64,000 nt of DNA from Parus major (lineage: Eukaryota > Chordata > Aves > Passeriformes > Paridae), in contig NC_031774.1 of NCBI RefSeq assembly GCF_001522545.3, forward strand, positions 54,749,871 through 54,813,870, given 5' to 3'. Below are positions 1 through 14,800 of this stretch, one piece after another (position 1 is the stretch's first letter; each line of letters begins with the position of its first letter). The notes below the pieces were generated by a model, which worked only from the letters and a program-made list of their open reading frames with translations, searched no databases and had not been told where the DNA came from. Position numbers and translations under genes: made by a program.

Positions 1-3000
1 TTAGTTGTCTATCACCACACATTTAAACACTTGAGGTCTCTGCAATAAATGTTGAATTGAATTCACCATCAAAAGACAAAATCCATGTTCTATCTGCCAA
101 AACCTTTAGCAGCCTAAACAGAAAATGTCACAATTGATTTTCAGCAAGGGTATAGAAATAAAAAACAACGTTTTCAAGTCTTTAGGGGATAGATAGATAG
201 ACAGATAAACAGCATGACAGACAGAAGAATTTATTGCTACAGGTAATTTTTTATTCCTCCTAAGCAAAAATCAGGCTTCCAATGGATTGTTACAGCTAGA
301 CAGATTAAGAAAAAAACCCCCAACTAATGAGTAATTTTATTGTTAAATTCTCTGATCTGTCACAGCCATCGGCCTAGAGGTATAAAGCTAGCAGATTTTT
401 TTCCTAAAACACTACTGTTTTATTTGCATTAAGGTTAAAGTGTTTCCTCGCTCCTTGACTGGTGTCAGATATAGTAAAATAAAACCATTTGAAAGGAGTG
501 AAAAAACCAAAACCCACCCGGAGCGATGAAAAGTGCTGTTTTGGAGGCTCTTTTCCCCCCTCTCCACCTCTCTGACAAAGTCATGAACTAGCCCTGGGCT
601 CACTTCACACCACAGAGCTGCTGCTGGGGTTTGTCTGCAGAGCCCTCCCTTGCCCGGCCCCCTCGCCCCCTGGCTCTCGCTGGCCAGGAGATGCATTTGC
701 TGTGGGAGGAGGCAGGCCTGGTGCATTTCCAGATCCTCTCTTCTCTCTAAATTTAGCCTGGGTTTAAAACTCCTGATTTAAAGAGTGCAGTGAAATAGAG
801 AGCAAAGGAAAGGCGAGCCAGTGTCCGGAAAGTCTGGAGGTTGACTCCCAGCACTTACTGAACACACGCTGCTGGCGAGCGGCTGCTGAGCTGATAAGCT
901 GTCTGCTCTGCTCACAGCCAGGCTCCCACGTTTGAGAGGACTGTGAAATAAGCAACTTCATAACACTGCTGTAAGGGAATTAATGCTAATATTAGAAATG
1001 CAAATTTGAATAATCAGGCTCTGCAAAATGCAGGCCTACTAAGCAGCAAGCTGGAGCATTTTCAAAGCTACCACGTAACCTGTTTTCATACAAACCTTTC
1101 AACATGAACAACTGACCTGCACCCAGCACCAGATTTTAGTTTCCCCTTCTGTTTGCCCCACTAAAAAACCCAAACAAACAAACAAAAAATCTTAAAGCAA
1201 CTTCTCCTACTTGAGGTGGTAAAACATCTGTGACAATGGCCACCAGAGTGGGGAAATAATTAGCTGATGATTTGTTTCTTTAGAACTAAACCCAATTTCA
1301 TAGAGTCAACAGGAGCAATGGTGGAGAGAGGTCAAGACAGCTCCACACCAGACCAGCCCGGGTTGCAGGCAGGAGCTTTCAGCTGCTCCCATTCCACAGA
1401 GCGTGTGACAGCCCCACTCATGCAGGAGAAACAAACCAGCCCTGGTGATTTACAAACGCCTTTTAAGATGTTCTCAAACCCTTTTGCACTTCTACTTGTG
1501 TGAGTAGACAGAAGAAGGAAACTTTGCAGGTGCTGACTTCAATGAAGGGAGATGAAACTGGCCCACCCTGGCGTCCTCATCCTCCCCTCTCACCCAGCAG
1601 TGACACGCAGCACCCTCTGCTTGCACACAGTTATGGATCACCCCCAGCTACAAAGGATCCTTGGAAGTGAGTAAATGCTTCACCATCACCATTTGTCTCT
1701 TTCTTCCAGTTCATGAGTGCCCTAAGGAAGAAATTCAGACTTCATCTAATCAGATACAGCTCCAAAAGGAGACAAAGATCTTGATTCACTTCAATATTTG
1801 GCCTTGAACCTGTATTTTGACTACGCTGTCTTCCAACACATCACCCAGCCATACCACCACTAAGATTCCTGCTGTCCCACTGAAATCAGCCTTTTCCTCA
1901 GCTGCATTCCAGCTCTGCCATGCCATATGCTGCTGTTTCCATCATCCACACTGCCAAGGCTTGCACACTTCCCTGTTCACAGGCTCCTCGCACCACACTC
2001 TGGATGGGGCTTCAGCACTTCCTCCAGAACAACATCACTATGTTCTCTCCTGCTGAAACCACACTAATGACTCCCATCCTCTCATCTGCAGAGGAAAATG
2101 GTTCTCCAAGACAGGCCCCTAATGCCTCCCTAATCTGTCACATACTGCTCCTCCAATGAGTGGCCCAAATTGGTCTTTTTGTAGAGCCTCATATCTAATT
2201 TGCAGTCCACTATCTCTTTATCTTTTTCAGCCTTATGGCTTTTACAGCCTCTGCTCCCATGTTAGTCTGCGTTTCAGATTGTATTTCTTTGGATGCATTA
2301 GCCTGGATGTTTTCCAAGATGCTCTTTTTTATTTCCTACTCTCGGTTATATATTTTTTTTCCTTAGCAGCACTACTTTGCACAGCCATTTTCAGTCGACT
2401 TTGCTGTATGACTCACTTTATTGTCTCCTGCAGATTTCATTAGTGCAGTTCTCCAACTCATTATGGGGTAGGACTGAATTTCATGCATTGTTCAAGCTTT
2501 CCACAAAACATCTTCTTGCAAGTTAGCACCCTCCTTGCTCTTCACTTTGGCAGCTGTGGAACCGCTCCTCAAAAGGAAAGATCTTGGGGTAAGAGAATCT
2601 GCCTAAACAGCAAAAGTTTCCTAAAGTGCTAGGAGGAAAATGCTAACAGAGAATCCGGGTGTGTTATCACCATTAGCTCCTGGAAGACTTTGGTTTTTCC
2701 CATGACCTGTTTTGTTAGGTATTTGAAGGTAACTCCTTGCCAGGAACAGATGGTGTTCAAGCAGACAACTGGCAAAGGATCCAGAAGAGTGCACTGAGAT
2801 GGTGGTGCGTGAAAGTCTGGCCCATTATCCAAAACAAGGGTATGAATACAACAGGAGCTGCCAAAAGCCATTGTTTTGGAAAGAAAATGTACTAAGTAGG
2901 ACAAAAAAACCCTGTAGGTGACGAAATTTAAGAAACTTTCTGATACAAGGATGGTGCCTTGGCTATTAGCTCAATTTTTGAATTTGTATCAAATAGTCTA

Positions 3001-5228
3001 CAGATGGTTGGAAGTGAGTAATGCTTTGACACGTGCCTGGATAAAAGAATATGATAATGATCTTCCACAGATGTGATGGCACCATTAAAATAGAGGACAA
3101 GAGAAGCACTTTTTGAGAAACACTTAAAACCAAACAAATCTTAATGCTCCACCAAATGCCTTCAAGTGGCTGAATAAATTTCCTCCCCATTTTTACTCCA
3201 ATATTACCTTACTTCAGACCAAAAAAAGGATAACATAGGAGACCTTCAAAATAATTACACTATACATTATGTATGGTTTTCAGATAATCCCTGCTAACTC
3301 CAAAAACATTTCATTTTCAGAAATTGCATACTCCCCCAGCATAAACATTTCTAATGATGCAAAATAGAAACAAAAGGGATCCATCTCCTTTCTAATGCTA
3401 AATATTGCACAAGTAACTACCATCTTTGTAATCTTAATGCTACATCAACACAATTTCCAAAATAGAATACAAAATTGAGAATAAATTGTTAGGAGGTTAC
3501 TCTTCAAGAAAACTATTGCCAGTAAGCTCCTAATAAGACCTGTCACTTTGACCTTCATGCATATTTTTTAACACCTTCACTTGCTGCAATGTTTGTGTGA
3601 GTCTAAGTGCAATGAAGAGCCCATTTAGGGAGCAGTCCCCTGTGCATTATGCCTCAGCAAGCCACAACCTTGAAATACCCATGGAACCATTTAAAATATT
3701 TACAGCCCCCAAGGTCAAGCTCTGGAGAGCCTGGACAGAAATCTATCACACTCTGAGAAATGGAAACATTTCTGCCAAACCTCCCTCCCTGAAAAAAGTA
3801 TGGTTAACAACAATGTCAAAGAATTGTTTTAAGCAAACCCTGCAGATACAAGGAAACTCACATATTTTTTTCTCATAACTCACCTCTCTGCAACACACAG
3901 ATAACATTAATCTTTAGAATGCCCCCTATAAAACTTAAAAGGAAGTGGTCCTAACCACAAGATTTCATGCCTTTATTTTGAGTGACTGTATTTCTGGGGA
4001 GCAGGGGATGCTGCAGGTGAGAAGCCAGAGCCAGCATTACAATTCCATGTGCCAAACACTGCAGAAGAAAAGCCCCATAAAGCTGTTTATCAAAGACTGC
4101 CCTGTTACTCTATTACTCATCAGGGGGCAGTGGGGCAGCTGCTGCATTTCAGGCTGTGATGTAACTCACTTTATTGTTGCAGAAGCCCCACTGAATGCCC
4201 TGAGGTGTCATCTCCAAACCATGCCAGCTCCACATTTCTCTCGTATCAGTGCATGCTCCTACCATTTAATGGACATATAGACCACTCCACACTTTGCAAC
4301 ATCAGATTCCATTTAGAATTCATTTTTTGCCCCTTAAGCATCCCTCCCTGTACATAATCTGTAAATGATTTTTATTAGGGCATCTCAAGTACAGTCAAAA
4401 TATTCTGATTACAATATCATGTTCACATAATTGAGTAATTCAGGGCAAGTTCTAGTTTTATGTAGGCACCATTCTGAAAGAAGTTTTTCACTCTGTTCCT
4501 CCCACTTAAACAGCAAGTTGATCCTTCTTATTCTAACCAACAACTGAAGGCTATGGAAGGGCAACAAAGCCCACAAAATTATACTTGCATAACCATTAAC
4601 TAAATGTTTGCTGTGATCAAGGCAGTAATTAAAAGCCATTAAAAACAAGCCACAGGCTGACCCAACATCAGTCTCAACCCTTTCAGGCAAGGAGAACTGT
4701 CACTACAGAAGTGACAACATTCTGGCTCATCAGGACACTGGCAAAAAAAAGGCCCCAAGAAATCTTGTAATTTTTTTAACAAGATCCTAGTCTATCTCAC
4801 AAGTGAGGTTTTCCACTGCCAGATGGTCGATAGGAATGCTAATGGAAAGAGTTGAAGCTGAAATAAATCTGCCACTTTTAATCAATCACAGACAACCGTG
4901 TCATCAATAAGGGACTCATGTTATGACAAACTCTCTCTGGTTCTCTACAAGGAAAGCTGATAAAATGCATCACACCTATGTATTCATTAACAATATTGGG
5001 CATCTTTAATATAGTTAGTTTAATATAGTGGTTTTGAGGATTAAAGGTTATTTTTGAGGTTATTGTTTCCCTAGCAATGCAGTGATTTTGGATTCACCCT
5101 GAAAAAACAACAGTTCCTAAATGTTAAGCAACTGTTTCATTTTTCCCAATCAGTTGGGGAAAAAAAGCCAAACAAAAACCAAGAAAACCAAACCCCACGC
5201 CACTACAAGCTCAGAAAGTCACATTCAT

Positions 5229-5300
5229 TTATAGAGTCACAAAACAATTTGGGTTGGAACCGAGTTGTAATGGTCATCTAGACCAACCCCCAAAAATAAG
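5229..5300 (-). mobile_element. CR1 LINE 3' end (short)
   Basis: The plus strand reads tatagagtcacaaaacaatt, tgggttggaaccgag and atggtcatctagaccaaccc. It is the antisense CR1 3' end with several substitutions. The sequence beyond about 5300 could be a further, more diverged part. Confidence 0.8.
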
Positions 5301-6896
5301 CTACTACCTAAAAGAAATGCACTCCTTATTTCCAAGTCTTTGCCCACACAAACAGGGTGCACTCTCCATTGTTTAGAAAAGATAATTATGAAAAGATAAC
5401 TATGCAATATCCTGACACTCCATCTATGTCTCTTACACTCCACTCTAACCCCTCCAAACATCTGGTGACCACAAAAAAACCACAGAGGCAGAAGTCACCA
5501 AGATAAACAAGTTCCTTTGTGAAAACTGAAAATAGGAAGAGGAGCTTCAAAGAGCTCCCCCATCAAAGAGGAAGGAATCAACCACATCCCACACAGCCAT
5601 CAGCTGAGAACTGGGGATCTTGCTTCAGGAAAGGAAGAGAATGACCAAGGGAAAAAGGATGGCAACCAGCAGAAAATTAGACTTTGCTACTTTCATTGCT
5701 TACTGGTTGTTTTGCAAACATATTTTTAACAGATACTTCCAAATTCAGCCTCAGTACGAATCGTGTCTTTTTGCTTCCACTGACAATTGTCCATCGCTGC
5801 TTCAAAATGTAATTGCAAAACCAAGACTCTATGATTAGGTGAAGGAAATCTAATATTTTCCCAGATTAGAGGCAATATGGGATTCAGTTGCTTGAAAGAA
5901 AAAATAATAAATGACCAAAGTTACTACAGCACAAGAGCAAACAAATAATTTCAAATCCATTTACAGAGACACAGGAAATTATAATTAGCCCAAACTTCAT
6001 AACTTGTCTATCGGTACAGCAATAAATACATCACTAAAGATGCTTTTTCTCCCTCCTCATCCAATTATAAACTCACAGTATCTAACAAACAAAGACCAGA
6101 AGTCAACACAAAAAATTTCCAAGGTGGATTTGCAGCTCTCACTGGGAAAAGCAAGCTGACACAGACACTCCTTCGTCTTCCCTTCTTCAGCCAACTGAGA
6201 GATGACACCTTTGCAATGATGAGCAGAGCAGAAATGAAGCAGTCACAGTTTGCTTGGGTTTCTTGGGTTTTTTTACATCCCCATCCAAGAGTAACTGTGC
6301 TGGACAGGATCACTGGAACAGCATGATCATCTTTCAATATAAATTTGAAATAACATCGAACTGTGTCTGCACACAGAGAGCACTGTGGATCCATTTTATG
6401 AAATAATGAATGCCAGGAAGAGTATCCCACTATCTTCAAAATTTAAATCCAACAATTTTTATTCCAGTAATAATACTCTGAAAGATAATATGTTGGAGTT
6501 ATTATAGACTGCTGCAGCATCATAGATTAGTTTCACAGTATTGATTCTCAGGAGACCAAACCGGCAGATACGTGAATGTTCCCTACAGTTTAATCAGTGA
6601 GCCCCTTTCAGTGTTTCTGAATTATTTCTCTCCATTTTCTTATTTAATTTTTTGTGCCTTTGAAGTTCTGAGGAAAAGAAAAACACAGCTATTTTCTCCT
6701 CTTCATGCAAAATGAAAGGTTCTTTTTCTAGATTTTGAGACAACTGCAGTCAAAACCATGCTTAGAAGCCTAAGTCAGACAGACAGACAATGAATAACAT
6801 TGAGATATACTTGGTAACAGCTGAAGGAAGATCATTAAAGGGTGATGCCCATCCTAGAAAGTCTCACAAAATAAGAAAGGAAAATATTTGCATCAA

Positions 6897-6935
6897 AGAA
6901 TAGACAGCATCTATACAATAGAATAGACAGCATCT
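6897..6935 (+). repeat. Two-copy tandem repeat, period 23 bp
   Basis: The 16-mer agaatagacagcatct is repeated exactly at 6897-6912 and 6920-6935. Confidence 0.95.
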
Positions 6936-8270
6936 GCAGTAACTTACCTGAGAAAGCTGCAGCATAAATTGGCAAAACTTCAATTGTTTTTAAGCAGATT
7001 GTTTCACCACTTCATCCCAAAAACATGCACAATGCCTGAGTACATCCCTTCAGACAAAGGCCTGCCTCATTAGGGACACAGCCTCACCATTTTGTGTGGT
7101 GCCTGTACACAAACCAAAATATACCATATACACATCAAGACACACATCACTCAGGCTTGAGAGCACAAACCAAAGTGCACCAAGGTCAGTGGGGCAAACT
7201 CCAGGCCCAGGTAAGTACAGAAAATCTTCAGGTGATCCATTAACAGAAGATTTGGGAGATTGGAATCACTCATTCCTTATCTCATCTTAATGACATTTTA
7301 AAGAAGCTACATCTAAATTCCTCTTCAAAAATTCTCTTGAATATCTGTGCTTCTGCAGCTCCTGGCTTCGACCCTTTGGTTATGGTGGTAAATTGAGAGT
7401 GTTTAAATCATTTCAAATTTACCCTATTAAGTGAATTTAAACTGGAAGCTGGCCAGATATTGCTGGAGCAGTGATGTGGAGCAGAGTGCACGGGCAAGAG
7501 GAGCTCTGCTGCTCAGAGTACTTTAGGAAAAGATAAGTCTTCCAATAAAAGCCTGAAAAACTTCATCAACTTTTAAAATTACTTGGAAGTAGAGCCTGAA
7601 ATGGGTCGCCTCTGCTCCACTGTGTTTCCCAGAGCATATGCCAACACCCTGCCCAGCACAGCAGCAAACATCAGCTCCTAAAACTGTGGTCTGTAGAGAG
7701 GTAGGGTATTAAAGGTCTTGATTACTGTGCTAGAAAAGCCCTTAGCTATTTCATTTGCTTTAAAATGGGTTTTAAAATGAAATCAGCAGATACTGAAATT
7801 GAAAAGAGAGGGAAGGTAATTTAGACAAAAATGCGTCTGTTCCTGTGGTTGGCCTCTTAAAGCACTCTGCAAAAGCCATCTGAAATCTGGACTTCCCTCA
7901 GTTGCAAATCCTATCAGCAAATGCTGAACCATAAACTTGAGTTTTCTAGTGTCTGGACTTCACCAAAAAGTTAATATAACACTGCTTAATACCTGTGAGC
8001 TACTGAAGTAGCAACAAAATAATGAAAATATACTATACTGCAAGCTCACCCAGTGCCTTGGATCTCAGGATTTCCTACTGCTTCATAATTTAAGACTTCC
8101 TTAAGCTTTAAGGAGTAATTTTAAATTGTGACCCAAAGCTAACAGAAAACTACAGCCTAGTAATCATCAGATCTCAGAAGTGTTGTCAATTGTCCCCATG
8201 AGATAGAAATAAATGCATGAAACCTGCATTTTTCTCCAACAGCTATCTGAAGAAATTTTTCTGTAAAACT

Positions 8271-8283
8271 TGTGTGTGTGTGT
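8271..8283 (+). repeat. (TG)n short run
   Basis: A 13-bp TG dinucleotide run that lies 18 bp before an AT run. Confidence 0.9.
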
Positions 8284-8301
8284 CATCATGCATAAGAATA
8301 G

Positions 8302-8326
<25 letters not shown>
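8302..8326 (+). repeat. (AT)n microsatellite
   Basis: A pure AT dinucleotide run of 25 bp, followed by an A run at about 8330-8339. Confidence 0.97.
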
Positions 8327-8333
<7 letters not shown>

Positions 8334-8983
8334 AAAAAATCCAGACTCTGAGGATTACTGTGTTGGAAGGCAAACTTTCAATGTGATGCAATTACATTCG
8401 TATTTTCTGCCGCTGAACATAGGAGTTATTTATCCTCTCCTGGATAAAACACAGGAAGCACCTGAAAGATGTTGGCTCAGTAAACTCAGCAAATCTTCCA
8501 AACAAGAGCCCCGGAGTCAGGTTTCCCATCCATCATGTCAGGAGTGGTGGGTTGTTTTTCCAAGGATGGCCAGGCTGACCTACAGCCAGGGCTCATTGTT
8601 GGTGCCAGGGGAAGGCTCCACAGCAGGAGCAGGCTGCTGCTCCCTGAGAAATCACTCCTGAGCACAATGGGGCTCGGGGAGACAATAGTGTCTACAGCTC
8701 CTTTTGATGCTTGGACTTTTCCTAATCTCTTCAGGTTAGATTAAGAGAGAGGCGGCCAGGGTCGGCAAAGGTCAGGGAGATGAGGTTTATTTTTACAGAA
8801 ATCTTCCCCTTCCATCCAAGATCTCTTGAGCTGCTCAGTTATTTGCTATGAAGTTATTTTGCATTATAAAGAATTTATGATTCCTTACAGCTTACACACA
8901 CCACACTTTACATTTGACTCAGTTTGCTGGTTGCAAACCTCAGTGGCTTTAAATCCTTAATTAGCCCTTTTTCTTTGTTTTTC

Positions 8984-8999
8984 NNNNNNNNNNNNNNNN
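8984..8999. other. Assembly gap (16 N)
   Basis: Sixteen undetermined bases, sitting directly before a 21-T homopolymer. The size is probably nominal. Confidence 0.99.
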
Positions 9000-9002
9000 C
9001 TT

Positions 9003-9119
9003 CCCACCCTCTTTTTTTTTTTTTTTTTTTTTCCTACATGCCCTAGGAACTCCCTTAAGCATTTCCTCAGAGACCTGACCCTCCTTCCAAAGGTGGTCCA
9101 CCCTCTTTTTTTTTTTTTT
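9003..9119. repeat. Partial tandem repeat with poly-T, period about 94 bp
   Basis: The string ccaccctc followed by a T run occurs twice: the T runs are 9012-9032 (21 T) and 9106-9119 (14 T), 94 bp apart. The first copy abuts the N gap, so more copies may be missing from the assembly. Confidence 0.6.
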
Positions 9120-11797
9120 AATGGAACAGAAGCAACTATTGTCATCTCATGCTTTTAGATTTGCTGAATTGGTATGGTATTAGGTTTATTTCTATGAAAT
9201 GTATGACACAGTCTATCTGCACCATACAAGATCATTGTATGAAATCAAGTCAAACCAAATTCTTTCATTACCCCAATGCTTTGCTCTTGAAAAGGAACAA
9301 GAATATTTCAAGAAATAACAGGAAAATGAAAATAAGAATGGATAAAAAGTATCTCTAGTCCTACAGGGATTTATGGAAATTTAAGGTATACATATCCTGG
9401 ACTTTTCCCACAATGAGACTAAAGCTTTCTTAGCAAGTTTCTCTCTTGTACTTTTGGAGTATTTATGTTCTGACTTGAAAAATAAGTTACATGTAATCTG
9501 ATAGTAAGACCCAATAATTTTTTATATTTCAGATTTCCCAGGGGTGGAAATCACATTTGGCCTGGAGCAGGTTGTAGGCAAAGCAAGCTCTTAACTCACC
9601 ACTGCCTTTAGATGGTTTCAGAGGTGGGGTAACAAATGAACTTGCTGGCAAACAACAATTTTTTTGCAGTGCCACATCACTGAAAGCCATTGAGGATCCC
9701 AATCTCCTGGACACTGTCCAGAGGTGGAGGAGACAGCTCAGAAGGTACAGCCTGACATGGGAACACCCAGACAAAGCCCACAGTAGGCACCATCAGTGAC
9801 ACAAGCAACCCAAGCTGCTCTCCCAACCACCTTGTTCCACAAAGAATCACAGAAAGGAGTTCACTGTTCTGCTGCTCTGTTCCCACCATTTTTCTCTGTA
9901 ATATTTCAGAAGGTATGAATAAAGTGCAAACATGTCCAAGACGTGCTGTATTTACATATCAAATTTTAAGCCAATATTGCTTGCACACAGTTTATCTGGC
10001 AGGAAAAAGAACAAGCTTCTAAACCACCTTCAATTAAGTAGCAGACTGGATGGTCTGACCTCTGCCTCCAGGAACAAGGCAGAAGAGTGACACTGCCTTG
10101 TAATAACCTGCTGCAATGTTTTAAACTACCCTGATTTCTGTCTTGCTCCTCTTCATCTAATAATTTGATTCATTGTTGACTTTCATCTCCATTATTAATT
10201 CATCAGATGACTGACTGATTCAACTACAGCTTTAATCTGATGATTATCTCACTCAACTTTAGCAATAGCTTTAGTTAGGATTCCAAATTATTTTGTTTCT
10301 TTATAGCTCCATGATAAAATCCATGTACAAGTGTGCAAAGCCATTTTTCTCTTAAAACTACTACGTTACCCCTGTAGACAGGCAAAGATAACCTTACAAA
10401 ATAAATATGCCAGCCACTTCATTCCACTTCCAAATCTGTATGCGTGTCCTTCATACTTCAGATTAAGTATCTCAAACCACTCAGATTAAATATGTTGATA
10501 ACTTCTTAAAAGAACACTATGTTGTAACAGTATATATTTCTTTCACATAAGTATCACATCTAAAACCATTTCAGAATAAAGCAGTGACAGACTATTGAAT
10601 ATATATCTGACACTTCTATTCTGCATGTGGCCTGAGAGTGCTCTCAATGTCCAACATCTTCCAGTGCTCCAATTCAGCAGGAAGATTACACTCAGCTCTG
10701 AGTATAAATAAAGATTTAAAATCTATCCACCATGTCACGCTGTGGGCTGTTACAGCCTTGCTGTATCCTTTAAATTGTCTGGGTTTTGACAGCTGTTGAG
10801 CCAAGCAATGCCTGGGAAGAGTGCTCAGGGCCAGAGGTTCTCCACTGCAGATAGACAGCAGGTCCTGAGGTCCACATGTGCTCTACTCTGTCTTCCCATC
10901 TGATCTCTGTGGCAGCACAAGTGTTCTGTTCATGGGCAAAACTTTGGAGGAGAGCAAAATATATATAAAAGTTGGTGGTTTCCGTCCATCATACTTTGTA
11001 GGTCATGAGGAAAAGGCCTGTATGAGAGAACAGGAGATGAACTGCTCTAGAGCAGGTCAGGAAGTGTCCTCGGTTCTGAATATCCTAAACACAGCAATGG
11101 GTTTGTTTAATCCATGGTCCTGCAGCACTGAAGGAAGTGGGAAATGCTGGGCAGAGATTTCTGTCTCACAATAAATTGCAAATCCAGCAACAGAAGAAAA
11201 AGTTAAATTTGCTGCATATATCTTCCAAGACCACATAGAGAAGTTATCCCAGAATGTTTCAAGCTATATTTAGCAACAACTGCAGCAAGGTAAAATTGAA
11301 CTCAGCGAGTGCACCAGCAGCATCACTGGGTAATGGAACAGCACTTACATAAATGACTGAGCTACAGCACACTGGCTGATTTAAAACTAATTATGTGGAT
11401 GATGTTAAATATTACGTGAGCAAACAGTACTTCAAGTTTTGTAATGAAGTGCTGCAACTTTCCAACCCTTTGCCCTGCCATGGTGAAAGAACTGCACTCC
11501 TAACCACAGAATGGCTGCCAGCCATCCCATCTGGAAATGCCTGCACACAAACAAGAAGCTTTGTGTGACTGCTCCCCAAGCTTGGTATTGGTCTTGGTAA
11601 AATAATGTATGCCATACTGCAGTCAGGGAAAGTTAACTTTTTGTTTGGTTGGCTCCTTTCCCTTCAACATTTTGCAAATACTCACTTGAAGACTCAACTT
11701 CATTGACACATCTAAAACACATCAGACATATACTTCCCATGGTTTAAACTGGAAAAATGAGCAGACACATCAACAAGAAGACCCTGCTAGAAAAGGG

Positions 11798-11890
11798 GTA
11801 AAAAAAAAAAATCAATTCAGAAACCAACCATTTTCTACCCATGGGAAGAAAAAAAAAAAAAAAAAAGGAAAGAAAAAAAAGAAAAAAGAA
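11798..11890 (+). repeat. A-rich low-complexity tracts
   Basis: Two A homopolymer tracts, the second running into an AAAAG-type purine stretch. Confidence 0.9.
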
Positions 11891-14800
11891 ATCAGAAAAA
11901 TCTACAGACTGAGAACAAACATTTCACAGAGCTGAAGCCCTCTCAGCCACAGGACATGCACCTCCAGGGTGCATAACAAGACACATAACACTTCCAGCTT
12001 TTGTTTCTTCCCACTCTCCTCATCCCAGCACCACATATAACTATTTTTGCTAACATGCTATAAAGTTCAAGAGACTGCACATACATATTTATATTGTCTC
12101 CCATTAGACCCACTGAGTGTAATTTGGAATAAAAAAGCTCACAGAGTCTTTTCTTATAACCAACCTGAAAATGAGAACATAGATAAACAAGGCACTCGCA
12201 ATCCAACTGTCACACAAAATTATCTTCTGGGCTGAAATTGCTCCTGTTTGGTTTTAAAATGCAAGAAGAAATTATTGCAGACAGTCACCAAAAACCCCTC
12301 CACATTTTTGTGCTGCCCAGCCACCCTCCCCTGGAATCCAACACGGGGATGACTTTCTTGAGTGGGAGGCAGAAAAGAAATATCCAATTTATATTAAACA
12401 AACAAAAAGGCTGTTGTAAAAATAAGGAGGCTTGACCTGGGTCTGGGCCACAAGGTCGAGCCGGATCAATGCCTTTTTAGTTTTAAATTGAAGGCATTCT
12501 AATAATTTGGGGTAAATAGAACAGAGCACTGGATTTGGCAGATTCTTGTTATTCCTGAAACACTCACTCAAGTCTAGATGTGTCCTCACCCAATCTTGAA
12601 GGGTTTATATATGTGTATTTCTCAAAGGTTCTCATAACTCCCAGTAAATGACAGCTCAGGAACACTCCTCTGCAGTCCCAGCACACAATGCTCCCTTATC
12701 CTTACACTAAACCACATTCTGACAGCATTAAAAGTCTGTACTATAAAATTTGAAGGCTCTTAATAAATGATGTACAACTAGGGATGGATGATTTGCAGCA
12801 TCACTGAACTTAAATAAATTGGTATGGGTCACATCAAGGAGGCTGCTTTACATTATTTCCCCTATCACTAAGCTATTTTTTCTCCAACTGTCTTTTACAG
12901 AGTGAGGATACAGGTGGGTTAATTGCCATACTGAAATTCTGGCATTTTATTCCAGTATTCAGAAACTAATAAACTTCAAACTGAGATCTTTAACAAGAAT
13001 ACTCATTTTACTAATATAACAGGCTAGAAAATCTTTTAAGTTAGTTTCTCTTGACTCACTGGCAGAACAGGCATGAAAGGGAAAATTATTCACCTCCTAC
13101 AGAAGGAAGGAAAGAACTAAAGGATGAAGGAAGGAGTTTTTTGCTAACCTTGCCCTAAGAAACACAACAAAAAGTTTAGAGATGCTGCAATGAGCAGGGA
13201 ATGACTGTCAGCAGCAGCTCCTGCAGCAGGATGGGGACACAAGCCGTGCCAGGCAATGGCTGGGTGGGAGCTCCCTTCCTAGGGGTGCAGAGCACAGCCA
13301 GTGAAACACTACCCATACATGTTTAAGAATTTAATGCAGCTGTATTTTGAGAGGTACTGAGCCTGACAGATGTGAAATAAAAATGCTATTGTATCAGGGT
13401 ATTGATCTTATAATAAAACAGTCTAAGTAATCACAATAAACATCAATTCCTGACAAACACCTTACAGCTTGTGTAAGGACAGGTTTAGGTTTAGGGACAG
13501 CTGGGGGGGGCTGTTGCTTTGTTGAGGCATTTTTTGGTTTTGTTTTGGGGATTTTTATTTTTTTAGAAAATATTATTCTTTCTCCATCATTCTGTCCTAA
13601 CTCAGTGTCAAGAGAACTGAATTTCAGGATAAAGTAATAACCTGCTGCATCATTGCCTGGACCCCAAGCTGGTTCCTGCCTCCCAGTCTCTCAGTGACAT
13701 TTCCTTAACCCTGTGTCCTTCAGAGTGGTACTCCATGCAGAAGACAATGCCTTTTTCCTCCCCTGTGCTCACTCACTGAAGGAGGAAAGAGTGCTGGTCA
13801 TCACATTTCAGCGTTCAGATGTTAAAACCACACACGCTCCTTTTAAAACGTGTTGGGTCAGATCCATTTCTCTCCCATCCCTGCCTCTGCTTTATCTCTT
13901 TATTACAAAAGGCTGCTTAGCTCACAGGAACAGCAGTAACCCGCAGCATTAGCCAGGTTACAACACTACAGGCTTGAGCAGATCCACTCCTCAAATCAAC
14001 TGTGAACAAGCAAAGCAAGTGTCAGCTCCTTTCAAGGTCATTCGGGAGGCTCTCTCCCGAAGAGATAACTTTAATAAGGAGATGCATGACTTAAAAGGCA
14101 AAACCTTGGAAGCCTTGAATTCATTTTTTAATCTTAGCTTAGCTTTTTTTAAATAAAATACTAAACATAATTGGCATAAACTTGTACCTCTAACAGTTAC
14201 AAGATTGGAAAACACTGGTAGGAGTACTTATCAAATGTCACCATTTTCCTGTTCAAAACGAGTAATCATTTTGATTAACCTTTGATTTAAATGATTATAT
14301 ACCACAGCAAAGCAGAAACACACATGAAATTATACTCCAAAGAAACTCTCAAATTGCAGATCTCATAAGAAAAGAGTTATGTCCAAGTGGTTAGAGAATT
14401 TATTCACCATGTACACAATATTCAAACCAAAAGCTGTCTCCACACTCCCCCACCACGTGTACCCAAGAATCACAGTCTAGCCTGAATCCTGCAGCCAACA
14501 TGAGACTGCTTCCATACAAAACATTAAATAATACCAAATAACAGCTAAGCTATAGAATAAACTCCTAACTACCATCTCAGCAAGGACTCCCAGTATCTTC
14601 TGTAAGGAATTTTATTCCAGGTGGGAAATCAGTGTAACCCCTCTAGTCACATATAAAAAGGTGGCCTAACGTAGCACAAAAAAAGAAATAAAATTCAGTA
14701 TCTCACTTTGAGTAAATACACATTTATTCCAAACCCTCTAACAGAATTCAAAGCAGAGAGAAAAACAGGATATCAAAAGTAAATTAGACAAAGAGCTGGA

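Noticed and set aside
13479..13500. Telomere-like ggtttaggtttaggg
   Set aside because: Only two imperfect units; not an interstitial telomeric array.
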